64,000 bases of DNA from Macrosoma leucophasiata. Taxonomy: Eukaryota > Arthropoda > Insecta > Lepidoptera > Hedylidae. The stretch covers positions 13,958,501 to 14,022,500 of the forward strand of contig JAWQUS010000010.1 of NCBI GenBank assembly GCA_036365455.1, written 5' to 3'. Numbering within the stretch: position 1 is the first letter of the stretch; each line of letters begins with the position of its first letter. Positions 20,873 through 32,095 of this stretch are shown in pieces. The position numbers and the translations under genes are program-made. The notes below the pieces were generated by a model. It saw only the letters and a list, made by a program, of their open reading frames with translations, searched no databases and was not told the origin of the DNA.

Positions 20873-22202
20873 GTAAGTGGATAACTATTATAATGATATT
20901 AAAATGGTTGATTTTAATTTGATGTCTTATTTACTGCCGCATTACATACTTATTTTTTTTATGTCTGTATGTTGACAGACAAGCAAACGGCCCACTTGAT
21001 GGAAAGTGGTCACTGTCGCCTATGAACATTTGCAACACCAGGGGAGTTGCCATAGTGATTAATCTGCCGTTAAAATCATAGGTATCTAGTTCATCGCCAC
21101 TGTTTCGCGTAGTTTATCATCAACATCACTGCCGCCCAAAGTCGTCCACAGCTGGACGAAAGTCTTTCCCAAAGATGCCCACAACATTGTTGTGCGTGCA
21201 TTACAGGAGAATATACCATAATCGCTACGCTTGAACGAATTGACGATCGCAGTGGCGGGAGTTTCACCGAGGGACGCTGTTGCCCACTTCGCGTTATTTC
21301 ATTACCGCCATAATGGAATGGTTTGACTGCCATTGTTCGGTTGATTGACTGTAGTGGAAGAACCGTTGGGATCATTCAATTCATCAAAACCCCTCTCAGG
21401 CCCAACACTAGTCGTTTCCTAAGCAGGTGTAGTATTTTCTAGTTAGATTGAAAAACAAAAAAAACTGCCTTAGTAGTGTAGCGGATGATTTGATCCCTGG
21501 CTCGAGGAGTAGGTAATAATGTACCTAGAGATGTTTATAGGCTCGCCATTTATTACATGGGACACAACATAACAAACGAATCATGGGTATCTGCATGTTG
21601 GTATACTTGACTGCAGATTTACGTCTCTTCTTAGGTACTCTTTCGAAGAATACAGGCGCGAAGCTACATTTAAATTATACTATCACCGGGCCACTTTAAA
21701 TAAATTGTTGATGTACCCAATTCAATTTATTACTTACTGTGTAGTTAAACTTGTTGTCGTTACATGATGCCGTTGACTTTAGGTATATTCACTATATGCG
21801 GGCTTCGTGTGGTGGTTAACCAATGAGCTTCCCCTTTTAAAACGCTTAAGGCACCATTTAGTACGTACTTTATACATACACCACCGCAAGTCATGCACTT
21901 AATTGCTAGTTTTGTGCAAAATGTAAGCGTTTCTTTAATGCAAGGTATGTTTTAAGATCTGATAAATTATACAGTCACAGTTCATTTTTAAAAGTTCAAA
22001 ATTGTATATTTACATTCGAGACCCGTAGTCCACACTCTGTACCTACCCCGCAAGGGACTTAGCGTGAAGATGCATGCATATGTTACCAGCTGATTCAAGC
22101 AATAATATTTTAGAAGCATGCACATGCAACCGAATTTAGAAACGAAAAATGATTTATTTCTAATTATATTAAATATTTAATTATATAATTATATTATACT
22201 AA

Positions 22203-22233
<31 letters not shown>

Positions 22234-25200
22234 CGCGGGGAAACCCTCATGGGTACCCGCCGTCTAGGGGAAACGACGGCGGGTAGTGTGAGACTCGTAC
22301 TCACTAAAACCCCGCGGTGTTCCGACTCTTCCGCCATCAGTGGCGGGGTCACGGGAACGCTTACGCACACATCCGCGACCCCGCCGGCGGCTGCTCGTCT
22401 CCGAGCCCTCCGCAGGTTGAGCTCTTTGGCTCCAACCAACACTAGTGGCGTGCAGAACACGTGCACGCCACCCAGCTTGGGACCTATCTCCATTTGGGCG
22501 ACGGACATCCCCTAGTCCGACACCCAAAGGTCCCTGCCCCGACCACTCACAACGCCAGGCGTCCCAAGACGCCCGGGTGGAGGAGTCCAGGGGCACTCTG
22601 TCCGGCCTCGGGGGAGCGGGAGTGACAGGGATGAACTGACCTTCAACCGCCCCCCCGCGGCCCCACCACGTCCCTATCGAGCGGCGGGACCACCGCTAGG
22701 CGGCTGGGGATAGGGTGCAGGGCAACGACACACCCGTACACCTCTTCCCCAGCCGCCTCCCCACCACGTCCCCATCTTACGGCGGGACAACCGCTAGGCG
22801 GCTGGGGATAGGGTGCAGGGCAACGACACACCCGTACACCTCTTCCCCAGCCGTCTCCTCACCACAGCAGCGAGTGGCAGGCAGAGCCACGCCAAACGCC
22901 GCCCCCTCTCTGGGTTCCTCTTGGCTTCGCCGGTGTGAGGATACCACCGGGTACTGAGCCCCCCCGCCACGACAAGGCGGAAACCCTCGGGGGGGATATT
23001 ATACTAACCTAACCTAACCTAACCTAACTACAGTATTCAACAAGAAATAATGCACATCGACCTCAGTAAGAGACGTCGGCTATTTTCGATCTGTAGAGCG
23101 TTATCTCTTTCCTAACTTACCTATTTGACGTTTGTCGACCATTTTGATCATGTTTTGACCAATACCGGGCTACGGATGCGTACGTAGGCAGAGTGCAGCA
23201 GAGATAACGCTCTATAAAGCCGAAACTAGCCGATTGTCACTTTTATAGGCTCGATGTGCATTATTTCTTGATGAGCACTGTATGTTCTTCAAAAAGTAGA
23301 GAGTATTATTGAGCTAAAAATAACACTCAAAATAAATAATAATTTGCTAACTGCAATTTTTATTTACCCGCTGTTTTATTAAAATTTGTTTTAATTTATG
23401 TTTTTTTACCGAATTTACAGACTGGTTCAATGGATACGGATGTCAAGTAAGCAAACAGCATCCGTTTTATAGGACCTCTGCAAGTGAATATGGATGGTAC
23501 CCACCAGGTATGGATATCATCGTCAAATTTTTATTAGTTCCGATCTATTGGCATGACGCTAAAAAAACTGCTTAAAACTTAAAATATCACTTTTTACTTA
23601 ACAAGGCATTATGCTTTAGGGTGTGTCCCCGAGCATAGTAAATCTTTATGTGGACGAATAATCCGAATAACTATAAATATAGTAATACATATAATAATGT
23701 CGGTAATCAAATTTAATTAAAGAAATATATTTGCTGAGTTTAACAAATGCTAAATATACAAGAAAGGGCTAAATAAGTCGGTACCTAAGTCCAAAAAAAT
23801 AGAGCAAGTTATAAGACAAAAGTAATTATAGTCAACTAACTATATTTATTCCGTTTAACTCTACGTACGCAATGTTACTGAATGGCATCATTGCGAGAAA
23901 AAAGATTAGGCATAATACTTTCGTATCGATAAGTCAGTAACGTTTAGTAAAATATGTATAGAGTAGAGTTTTGACTCAAGAGTTGCTAGGATGTATCTTT
24001 TTTGTTCTGTCGGTAGACCGTCGCGTGTGAGTTCATCGCATTTCCATTTGTCGTGCTGCTGTAGATGAACTTTAGTAACATCAATAAAATGCTTTTAAAT
24101 AAGTAATTAAATACCGTACACAGTGATTACATTTCAAGATAGAAAGAGAGACCGCAATTTAAAATTATAAACCTGAAAAAACTTCTAGGGTGGCATTCAG
24201 TCCCATCGGCGTTTTTCCCGAAGACTCAGAAATTTTCGAATCACCTTGCTCAAGCTGGAATGTACAGAAACTATTCGCTCAATACAATTTTGGATCCACA
24301 GCCGCCGAAATAAGGAGTGATGTGAAGATAGAAATTATTTCATTTTATTGTTTTGTTTACTCACTTAGGTAGCATTTATTTCTAAGCACTTAATTCTTCT
24401 TGTTTTAAGTTTATTTTTTATTGTTTAAGTGTCCACGAATAATTTTTGTTGTAGTGTCTATTCGTTATGCTGAGGAATTAGAAATAAATTAACTATTTAC
24501 TATTTAATAATAGTAAATAAAATATTTGTTTTTATTGTGTTTCTTTTTAAAGAAGTTATTTATTAACGTTATTTATTTTTATAGTAATTCTGTTTCGTCA
24601 TTATGCTAATTTTAAATTCGTTGCTGGTTGGAAGATTAAGGTGTGTATGAATATTTTTTGAATATAATATACTTAGAATTAGGTTGTCTGAAAATTTTCT
24701 GTTATTGTATTCAATTACAAGACTAGACTTTAATAAAGTACATTGACCCTGATAAAACTTCAGAGTACTTAACCTGGGTTGCACCACGACTTTTGTTAAA
24801 GTTAAAGTTACTGTCACATTTAACATCCCTCTAACTTAAAGAAATCTGTTAAAGTAAAAGAAGAATGTGAAATGTTACAATAACTTTAACAAATATCGTG
24901 GTGCTACCCAGGCTTAGAGTATCTACGAGCTTTCTGCTGCCACATGTTTTATTACTCTAATCAGCCTGACTGAGAAACTATGCACAGCATAAAGCACTGG
25001 ACATAGCAATGTTAGGGATAGAGGCAGATAGAGCTACATTATTACAGTCATGGATAGAGCGAAACCGCTTATAATAACTTTATAAACTATTTTATATGTA
25101 CGTACCTACTAATTTCTAATACTGATCAAGTTGCTGGAAAGCTGAACGGACTTAAAGCAATTGTTAGTTCCACTATTTTGGAGCATTTTCGACGTAGTGT

Positions 25201-25593
25201 GTTTTTTCTTATTATGAATAAGTACTTTTAATTTACTACCTACATGAATTAAGTCTGGGGTCTGTGTACCTACTCACCTACGTGGCCGATACATCACCTA
25301 TATTTAGGTACATTACAGTAGGTACATTCTATTTAGAAAACAGGTAAATGTTGAGATTAGTCCTTCAGGCCATCGAGTAATATAGAGGCCATAGTTATTA
25401 ACTTATTTTTATGATTCGCCTATAATTTACCTTCAGTTTCATCTATGATTAAAGTATTTGTATTACAGGTATACATTCCGTACCGTCGGTGTTCTTTCCG
25501 GCTGGACAGACGTTCACCAACCGGCTGGCCGCCGCCGGCATGTACCGCAACTATAGCCTCAACACCGGGATGGACCCCGTTGGATACTCCTGA
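20713..25593 (+). CDS. Pierce1: PIERCE1-like microtubule inner protein, gene span with two alternative last exons
   Basis: Exons are 20713-20872, 23421-23507, and then either 24189-24313 or 25469-25593. Both spliced forms are 372 nt (123 residues plus stop). Family signatures: RFEHP then (H)WFNGYG across the first junction, FYRTSASEYGWYPPG in exon 2, and HSVPSxFFP...AGMYRNYSLNT in the last exon. In vertebrates PIERCE1 (C9orf116) sits inside the ciliary doublet A-tubule and helps anchor dynein arms, so in a moth it would be expected in sperm flagella or sensory cilia. An in-frame Met also lies at 20695 only if TTG were used, so 20713 (the first ATG) is taken. The family call is well supported by spacing and motifs; function is inferred from the vertebrate proteins. 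Confidence 0.8.
20945..21060 (-). repeat. 3' tail of the LINE seen at 26.8-29.1 kb
   Basis: The minus strand reads GTGACCACTTTCCATCAAGT, then GGCC, TTTGCTTGTCTGTCAAC and a short A-run. It matches the end of the LINE at 29030-29100 and lies in PIERCE1 intron 1. Confidence 0.75.
21110..21375 (+). repeat. Dispersed repeat (CCACAGCTGGAC family), long copy
   Basis: It carries GTCCACAGCTGGACGAAAGT, then GATGCCCACAACATTGTTGT and ATGGAATGGTTTGACTGCCA. It is the best copy of the family in the window. The minus-strand frame through it is not a gene. Confidence 0.65.
21476..21700 (+). repeat. Family B SINE, diverged
   Basis: It has GGCTCGCCATTTATTACATG, then CGAATCATGGGTATCTGCAT, and loses the tail. 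Confidence 0.5.
22205..22995 (-). mobile_element. GC-rich poly(A) retroelement with 14-bp target-site duplications
   Basis: On the minus strand it runs from GGGGG/CCCCCGAGGG (22995) to a 28-base poly(A) (22232-22205). Identical copies of ATATTATACTAACC flank it at 22191-22204 and 22996-23009. GC content is far above its surroundings. An internal tandem duplication (period 98 bp) is at 22662-22857. Overlapping frames exist but none is a recognised protein. Shorter copies at 36181-36495 and 44542-44660 share CCCTAGTCCG, GGTCCCTGCC and GGCGTCCCAAGACGCCCGGG. It is most likely a truncated LINE 3' end or a SINE; the family was not identified. Confidence 0.85.
22662..22857. repeat. Tandem duplication, period 98 bp
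   Basis: Two copies share CCCACCACGTCCC, then CTAGGCGGCTGGGGATAGGG and CACACCCGTACACCTCTTCC at a constant offset of 98. Confidence 0.9.
23004..23028. repeat. Short interstitial CCTAA (telomere-unit) tract
   Basis: Consecutive CCTAA units (the TTAGG insect telomere repeat on the minus strand) follow directly after the right target-site copy of the retroelement. Confidence 0.85.
23031..23280. mobile_element. 250-bp MITE with TA target duplication
   Basis: TA (23029-23030 and 23281-23282) flanks long imperfect inverted ends: left CAGTATTCAACAAGAAATAA then TGCACATCGA, right TCGATGTGCATTATTTCTTG then ATGAGCACTG. The inner arms AGAGCGTTATCTC and GAGATAACGCTCT also pair. TA duplication suggests mobilisation by a Tc1/mariner transposase. 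Confidence 0.85.
23421..23507 (+). CDS. Pierce1: PIERCE1-like exon 2
   Basis: It is 87 nt long, with acceptor TTTACAG and a GT donor at 23508. It completes His (C + AC), then reads WFNGYGCQVSKQHPFYRTSA and SEYGWYPP, and leaves one base (G). The WF-GY and YRTS-x-x-YG motifs are the family core. Confidence 0.85.
24189..24313 (+). CDS. Pierce1: PIERCE1-like alternative last exon 3a
   Basis: The acceptor is TTCTAG and the exon enters in phase 1, so codon GGG spans the junction. It encodes WHSVPSAFFPKTQKFSNHLA, then QAGMYRNYSLNTILDPQPPK and TAA at 24311-24313. AATAAA signals follow at 24483 and 24516. It is AT-rich in codon choice. A longer plus-strand frame through this exon (from 24190) is in the wrong phase and is not the protein. 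Confidence 0.8.
24774..24913. mobile_element. MITE with CCTGGGTTGCACCACGA ends
   Basis: The left CCTGGGTTGCACCACGA pairs with the right TCGTGGTGCTACCCAGG. The inside is also foldback (TTGTTAAAGTTAAAGTTA against TAACTTTAACAA). It lies between the two alternative last exons. Confidence 0.85.
25469..25593 (+). CDS. Pierce1: PIERCE1-like alternative last exon 3b
   Basis: The acceptor is TTACAG and the exon enters in phase 1 (GGT across the junction). It encodes IHSVPSVFFPAGQTFTNRLA, then AAGMYRNYSLNTGMDPVGYS and TGA at 25591-25593. AATAAA lies at 25863. It is GC-rich in codon choice compared with 3a, although the two share AGMYRNYSLNT and HSVPS exactly and have the same 125-nt coding length. Confidence 0.85.
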
Positions 25594-25599
25594 CCCAAT

Positions 25600-26820
25600 A
25601 TACTCAGTATTTCTTTTTTCTTAATTCTTTTTTAGGTTTCATAATTGAAACTTATTGAAAACTACTTCAATGATTTTAAGTTTCTATCCTGTAAATTAAC
25701 TTTCAATTAATTTTAAATTAACGCTATTGTATTTTGATTGGATTTTTTGCGTATGAAAAATACAGCCCGATATTTTTATCGTGTCCATTGTTTTTTCTTG
25801 AATTAGAAAGTGCTAGAAAATTTATAACATTTTATCCTCACTCTTACAGTGTGTTCATTTTCAATAAAATTGTTTTTAATTAAAATAAAATATTTCCATT
25901 ATGTACCTACGTAATATTTTTTTTTGCCGATAGAACAAAAACTAAAAAGCTTATATTGCTAATAGCTAGCCCTAAGTAGGTACGTCTCACACAGCATGCT
26001 CATTATTTAATTGATTAATAGTGAAATGATGAACAAAACAAATTTGATTAAAAGATATTTTAAGTAAATGACAAAGCCAGAAATTATATAGAACTTTGAC
26101 CCACTTGAAAACAGTTATTTACCAGCACGGCAAATACCTCTTTTTGCTGAGATTTAATCACTGATTACTTACACACACATTTAATCACTTTTAAACTTGT
26201 AGTTTGTGTGTAAATCTAAGACATGTCGTGTATGGCACGGCCGCAGTAATACACATTTGGTAAAGTACACACAGTAAGGCAAAAGACATGGTCCATACAG
26301 CCTGGAAGTATAAAATCATTCTGATTTCTGTCAAACTTTACGTTGAGTATAAATAAAGTATTTTATATTTAAAGAACAGTTCTTTGATATAAGTACCTAG
26401 GTTTGTTGTTGCTATTTTATTTAAGTACAATCGTTTTTCGGGTAGATCGAAAATCTATGACAGTAGAAATATTGACCGATACCTACATTGTCAACGTTTC
26501 AATAGTAAAAACAGCGTTTGTAATTATTTAAAAATAATGTTTATATTAATTACACATCCGAAAATAATATGTTTGGATTAAAACTAATTTTGAGTGATAA
26601 AAACTTGAGTTAGAACGTTTTAAAGTACTTGATTGCTATTTTGAGTAACGCAATTGATTGCGATTCTAATTAGGAACAACCATATTCAAGACTTTTTTAA
26701 CGTAATTATTAACCTCAAGTTACACAGAAAAAAGATCTATTAACTAAGAATTCTATTTTCATAACATAGTTTTTCTTTAATTTACATTTCGTGTAAATGG
26801 TGGGTCACAATCTGTCATTG
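25600..26820. other. 3' UTR of PIERCE1-like gene, then AT-rich intergenic sequence
   Basis: The poly(A) signal at 25863 probably ends the transcript. Nothing else is recognised. Confidence 0.5.
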
Positions 26821-26829
26821 TCATTTGTT

Positions 26830-29105
26830 TTCTACAACATTTTATATGAACTGCATGATGGCAGACTGGGATGGACTGAGGGAGTTCCTGACGTCCTACA
26901 CATGGAGGCAGCTTTGTTTCTCGTCGGATGATCCAAGCACGTGTGCCGATGCTGTAACCGATGTGATACACCAGGGAATGGAATGTTACATTTCGTACTC
27001 TGTGGTATCCATTGGCGGACAGTACCAGCCCTGGTTCGATAAGTCCTGTACTGTGGCTTCTAGTCACAAGCAGGAGGCTTACAGAACCTGGACTGCGGCT
27101 CACGCTTGCAAGGATCCTAATGCCTCCGACCTTAAGTGAGCACTCAACGCTGCATCCAGGTCCACAAAGCGGCGCATGGCCAAAGCGAAGTCCAAGCACA
27201 TCGGTAGAGTTGGCAAGAAACTAATGAGGCACCCTCCCGGGAGCCGTGCCTATTGGTCTCTTGCCAAAGCTATCGAAGGGAATTTTTGTCGGTCATCTTT
27301 ACCACCACTGCGTAAAATTGACGATAGCCTGGCCCACACAGCAAAAGAGAAAGCTGACCTTTTGGGCAGCCTCTTTGCCTCAAACTCGACTCTTGACGAC
27401 ATGGGTATCACAGCGCCTACCATCCCGCGCTGTGAATGCTCTATGCCTGACGTCAAATTCACTCAGAAGAACGTCAGGCGAGCTCTTTTATCCCTTGACG
27501 TCAAGAAGTCGAGTGGGCCGGACTCCGTCCCTGCGGTGGTGTTGAAGATGTGCGCTCCCGAGCTGACCCCCGTTCTGACGCGCCTGTTCTCGCTTTCCTA
27601 CGATCAAAGAACCGTACCGTCTGCGTGGAAGACCGCCCTCGTGCACCCGATACCCAAGAAAAGGGGATCGCAGTGACCCGGCCAATTATAGGCCCATAGA
27701 AATAACCTACCTACTCTGCAAATTCATGGAGCGTGTGATCAATACTCAACTGCTGCAGTATCTAGAGGATCATCAGCTGATCAGTGACCGCCAATATGGA
27801 TTTCGTCATGGCAGATCTGCTGTTGATCTTCTAGTATATCTCACGCACCATTGGTCCCACGCCTTGGACAAGAGTGGGGAGGCATTGGCTGTAAGCCTGG
27901 ACATTGTTAAGGCCTTTGACCGGGTCTGGCACAGGGCACTCCTCGCGAAACTTCCATCCTACGGTCTTCCCGAGAGGCTATGCAACAGCCAGCTTTCTGT
28001 CTGAGCGTTATAAACAAGTCTTAGTTGAGGGTCAGCGCTCAGATAGACTACCTATCAACGCTGGTGTGCCGCAAGGCTCTGTGCTATCTCCCACGCTTTT
28101 TCTTCTGCATATCAATGAAATATTGGAGAAAAACTCCAATTTGCATTGCTTTGCCGATGATAGTACGGGCGATGCACACTACACAAGCCGTGCATATGCC
28201 TCTCGGACACTTATCGAGGAAAGCAGGACTAGACTTGTGTCTGAAATCGAGCACTCTCTGGAGCGGGTCTCGGATTGGGGTCGACTTAATTTAGTACAGG
28301 TTAACCCCTCGAATACAAAAGTCTGCGCGTTCACCGCTAAAAAAATCCCATTCATTGTAGCACCACAGTTCCAGGGCATTCCGCTCGCCGTTGGTAAGAG
28401 TATCGGTATCCTGGGCGTTGACATATCGAACGAAGTGCAATTCGGGAGTCACATTGAGGGTAAGACCAAGTTGGCATCCAAAAAGTTGGGGGTGCTTAAC
28501 AAAGCGAGGCAGTATTTCACATGGGGGCAGCTACTACAGCTTTATAAGGCCCAAGTGCGTCCCCATCTGGAATACTGCTCTCATTTGTGGTCGGGAGCCC
28601 CCAAATACCACTTTGGTCCACTTGACTCCCTACAAAAACGCGCCGTTCGTATTGTTAACGATCCAGGACTTACTGACAGGCTCGAACGTCTGAGCCTGCG
28701 CAGAGACATTGGGAGTCTGTGCGTGTTGTACCGTCTCTACAATGGTGAGTGCTCTGCTGAACTGTTTGACATGGTGCCACCGTCTCTTTTTCTACACCGT
28801 ACTACCCGCCGAAGAGAGAAGTTCCACCCACACCGACTGGACACCTGGCAGTGCTCAACGGTGCGGTTTTCCCGTTCGTTCCTGCCCAGAACGTGTAAAT
28901 TGTGGAATGAACTTCCCTCTGAGGTGTTCCCTAGGTGCTACAATATGGGGTTCTTCAAAAATGGCGTCAAAAGAGTCCTTCAGGGCTGGCAGCGCGTTGG
29001 CAACTTCCCTGATGTTGCAAATGTTCAAAGGTGACTGTGACCACTTTCCATCAGGTGGCCTGTTTGCTTGTCGGTCAACCTTCAGACATAAAAAAAAGAA
29101 CACTG
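26830..29105 (+). mobile_element. Non-LTR retrotransposon (jockey/CR1-L2 group), 5'-truncated and broken
   Basis: It contains the end of the endonuclease-RT linker, the full RT and the C-terminus, then a short 3' UTR and an A-rich end (ACATAAAAAAAAG at 29087). A 40-bp fragment of it is at 38933-38972, and the 3' tail recurs at 20945-21060. Confidence 0.85.
26831..29034 (+). pseudogene. LINE reverse transcriptase pseudogene
   Basis: The reading starts in the linker (DWDGLREFLTSYTWRQLCFS, WFDKSC). It meets TGA at 27137-27139, continues in the same frame to KSSGPDSVPAVVLKM and WKTALVHPIPKK, and shifts by one near 27670. It continues DPANYRPI and QYGFRHGRSAVDLL, AVSLDIVKAFDRVWH, and shifts again near 27985. 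The last frame, open from 27904 to 29034, has NAGVPQGSVLSPTLFLLHIN, the catalytic FADD at 28150-28161, and the thumb and C-terminal region to LQGWQRVGNFP. That makes one stop and two frameshifts. It is an old, inactive copy, although the last 350 codons are intact. Confidence 0.85.
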
Positions 29106-31460
29106 ATTAAAAAAATAATGATACTGCTTAGTTCCTTTTTATATGTAATTTTGATGGCAAATAAACACTTGTACCATTATTGCACGGACAGTAGGTACCT
29201 ACCATTTGGCAATAGATAGACCTACAGAAACGTGCCTTCGAGCTCCGACACTGGAGCTCTGTCTACACTATCTTTTAATGTTTAACTAAGTATACATTTT
29301 CAGTGTGGGTTGAAAAAGAAAACTATGAATTTTTATTGACTTACCAAAAGAGGTATTTAATGTTTATTTATTCATTATAATATTATAGAGTAACATGCAT
29401 TAAAATTCCGATTAAATATTACGATCGTTCAAAGACATGGATGTCACATTGGAAAATTTATTTCATTGTGCATATAAATGTAGTTTACATTCAGATCTCG
29501 AATTCTTAAGTGAAGGTACTAATGAATGTTAATATTACTTACTTTGTGTCTGTAGGCAGACACAGAGGCAGAAAGTCTTGATTTAAAAAAACGATAATCA
29601 ATGGCAAATCACGCTATGGCTGTCGTATTTTAAAATGTTTTTATTTCATAAACGAATGTGACAAGCCATGTCTTCTACTCAGATGTAATACCTATCTACA
29701 AACCGGAGAAATTCATCACGACAAAATGTTCACCTTATTTTTATTTATTTGACGGGTGAATAATTTACCGTGATAATTCTAGCGAGCATTCCCATAATTA
29801 TGAGTACATATTGTATAACTTGTTTAGCAACAACAACAACAGCATTATTATAATAGTGTTTACATGGTTACCTTACAATTATTAAACATAGAACAACCTA
29901 ACTTAAATAAAATTTCAAATTTACTAAAACTTTCAAACAACACAAACACAACGTATAAGTAGTATTTGAAACTATTGCGTAACTTATATTAATTATAGTC
30001 ATCTAATTGCGCATTTGATAGACACTTATATAATTAGAGCTAACGTTTTGTGTCAAAATCTAGCTACGAGTGCACTTATATAGATCTAAACATAGACAGC
30101 ATTTGACCAAGTGACATTGGTTGTGAATGCTAAATTAAATAAAAATAACTCTTTTAATTTGTACTAACAATAAATAACATTCAGATACAAAACTTTAGTA
30201 TACATATTTATGATGAGTATTGCTTATTAGCGGAATAATAAGCATACATCTTCGGACACGTATTACACTTAATACATTGACGTTATCTATTTTTATAATA
30301 CAATATTATATTTTCGTTGTCAACGTAGCATAACAAATTGTAACCCTCGGGCCACACGAAACTTTCATTGAATTAATTCGCATATATTTCATGCGCTTAA
30401 ATTGAACTACATGTAAGCTTAACAGTGTCTACAATAATTTGCTAAAGAATAATAATATTGTTATATAATATGTAAGCCTAATATAATCCTTTAAGCAGTA
30501 GAATAAGCGCAATGTACGATACAGTAACAATTTAATGATTATATCGATTCGTTTTTGATATGACGTTTTAGCAAAATTTATTGCTTCAAACTCATCAGTC
30601 GACAATTTAACTAGGCTTTAAATAATATTAACATATAAACTATAATATTTTACTATAAGAAGCTTTGGTAGTCGGAATAAAATAATAATAATATACAAGT
30701 GAAAATAAATAAACAATAATATGACTCTTATGTAACTACGAAGAACAACTAGTAATAAGATATAAAATTGCATGTTTCTTGCATTCAACAATATTGTCTG
30801 AAATAGCCTTTATTCTAATGTCTACATTTTTGGTATAAGGAGCAAAGCTTGTTAGTTTAAATCCATAACAAGATTTGAAATAAATTCGAGATAGTACACT
30901 TAGCTAGCTCCTTATTTTTCCATTCACACGAATCTCTTAAATGTGAATCCGAAGGATCTTCAAGTTTTATGTTTATTAAATTTAACAAACACAATTATTT
31001 TTTGTAAAAAAAAATAATGTTTAATTTTTTATATTTAGGATATTGTAGCGTTAGCAAAAAAAAACACACAACACAACAATTCGTCTATCTATTTTTTATC
31101 AAACAAATTCATGGTATTATAATGTTCGCATCGAAACGAACACAATAGCAGCATCACACTCACGACATGTATTAATTCTAATTATTGCCAGATAACTCGA
31201 CGACAATGAAACACAAGCACTATGTTCGGGAATGAATTTCCAGAGACATCAATATCATTACTTTGTTAGTGTCAACAGAATGATCCATAAAACAATACTC
31301 ATAAGTAGCTAGTGATAATCTAAATGTTTGTTTGCGATTAGGATGATTATCTTATTATCATTAATATTTATTTAAGAGCGGTGATTGTTTTGATTTTTAG
31401 ACACGTTCTCGGCTCTAAAGATTTCGGTGAAATTAGCAAAAGAGGGTTTCCAAGGAGTCC
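29106..31460. other. AT-rich intergenic sequence
   Basis: No gene or defined repeat was found in 2.3 kb, apart from a family-A-like fragment around 29230-29270 (GAGCTCCGACACTGGAGCTC). Confidence 0.5.
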
Positions 31461-31717
31461 ATGATAAATTTACCTGGGTCTCTTCAATGGTCCTTTATCT
31501 CTGGTTCTATTGGGATTTTTCAATTTTCTGGCAATTTCCCAGTACCTCAAAATTTGGTAATGTGCCCGGAGATGTCAACAGGCTCGTCACCTGTTACATG
31601 GGCCAAAAACGTAACCGGCGGATCGTGGGTGTTTGTATGTATGCTTGAATGCATGCATTTACCTCTGCCTACCCCTTCGGAGATTACAGGAGTGAAGTTA
31701 CGGTTAAAATCCATCCC
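31461..31717 (+). repeat. Family B SINE, headless copy
   Basis: It has TCTGGTTCTATTGGGATTTT, then AATTTGGTAATGTGCCCGGA and TACCTCTGCCTACCCC, and ends AGGAGTGAAGTTACG. The tRNA-like head is missing, so the copy is 5'-truncated. Confidence 0.8.
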
Positions 31718-31859
31718 ATTACGTCGAAGGCTATGTGTTCAAACCTGGCTATGAACAAGCATTTTAATCGTTACGTCAAATTTTAATGTTAATGAGATAA
31801 TATTTTATTATGTTTTTTTGTTGTTGAGTTCAGAATTCTTTCATAATTTTGACCGGAGT

Positions 31860-32095
31860 AGAGCTCGGTCGTTCAGGTGTGTTTGTTGACAGTAAAAAAA
31901 ACGATAAGTACGTACGTACAAGAAGTTGATGTTCCTGGCAATTCACGTTTAGTTGAGGTAGAGCGACGGTGAGTCCTCTACGACAGTGCGAGTTGCAGAG
32001 GTGTGTGAGGGCAGACAGGCCAGACAGTGCGTAACACACTAGGTACAGAAGAAAGGACGCGGCGCGCGCCGGACTCGATTCGATCACAATGCAGC
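31860..32095. other. CpG-richer unassigned patch
   Basis: It stands out from AT-rich surroundings (GGACGCGGCGCGCGCCGGAC). A donor-like GTGAGT follows an open plus frame (VQEVDVPGNSRLVEVERR) at about 31968, and the minus strand also has an 85-codon frame. Neither is recognised. It could be a 5' exon or promoter, or a synapsin 3' UTR segment. Confidence 0.3.

Noticed and set aside
22194..22596. Overlapping 104- and 110-codon minus ORFs in the GC-rich retroelement
   Set aside because: They are GC-driven open frames in overlapping phases; one reads into the poly(A) as poly-Lys. No domain was recognised, so none is called as a gene.
24190..24372. 60-codon plus ORF starting at 24190
   Set aside because: It is in the wrong phase relative to exon 2; the true reading is the 125-nt exon 3a frame.
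26777..27199. 140-codon minus-strand ORF
   Set aside because: It is antisense to the LINE linker/RT region and has no family features.
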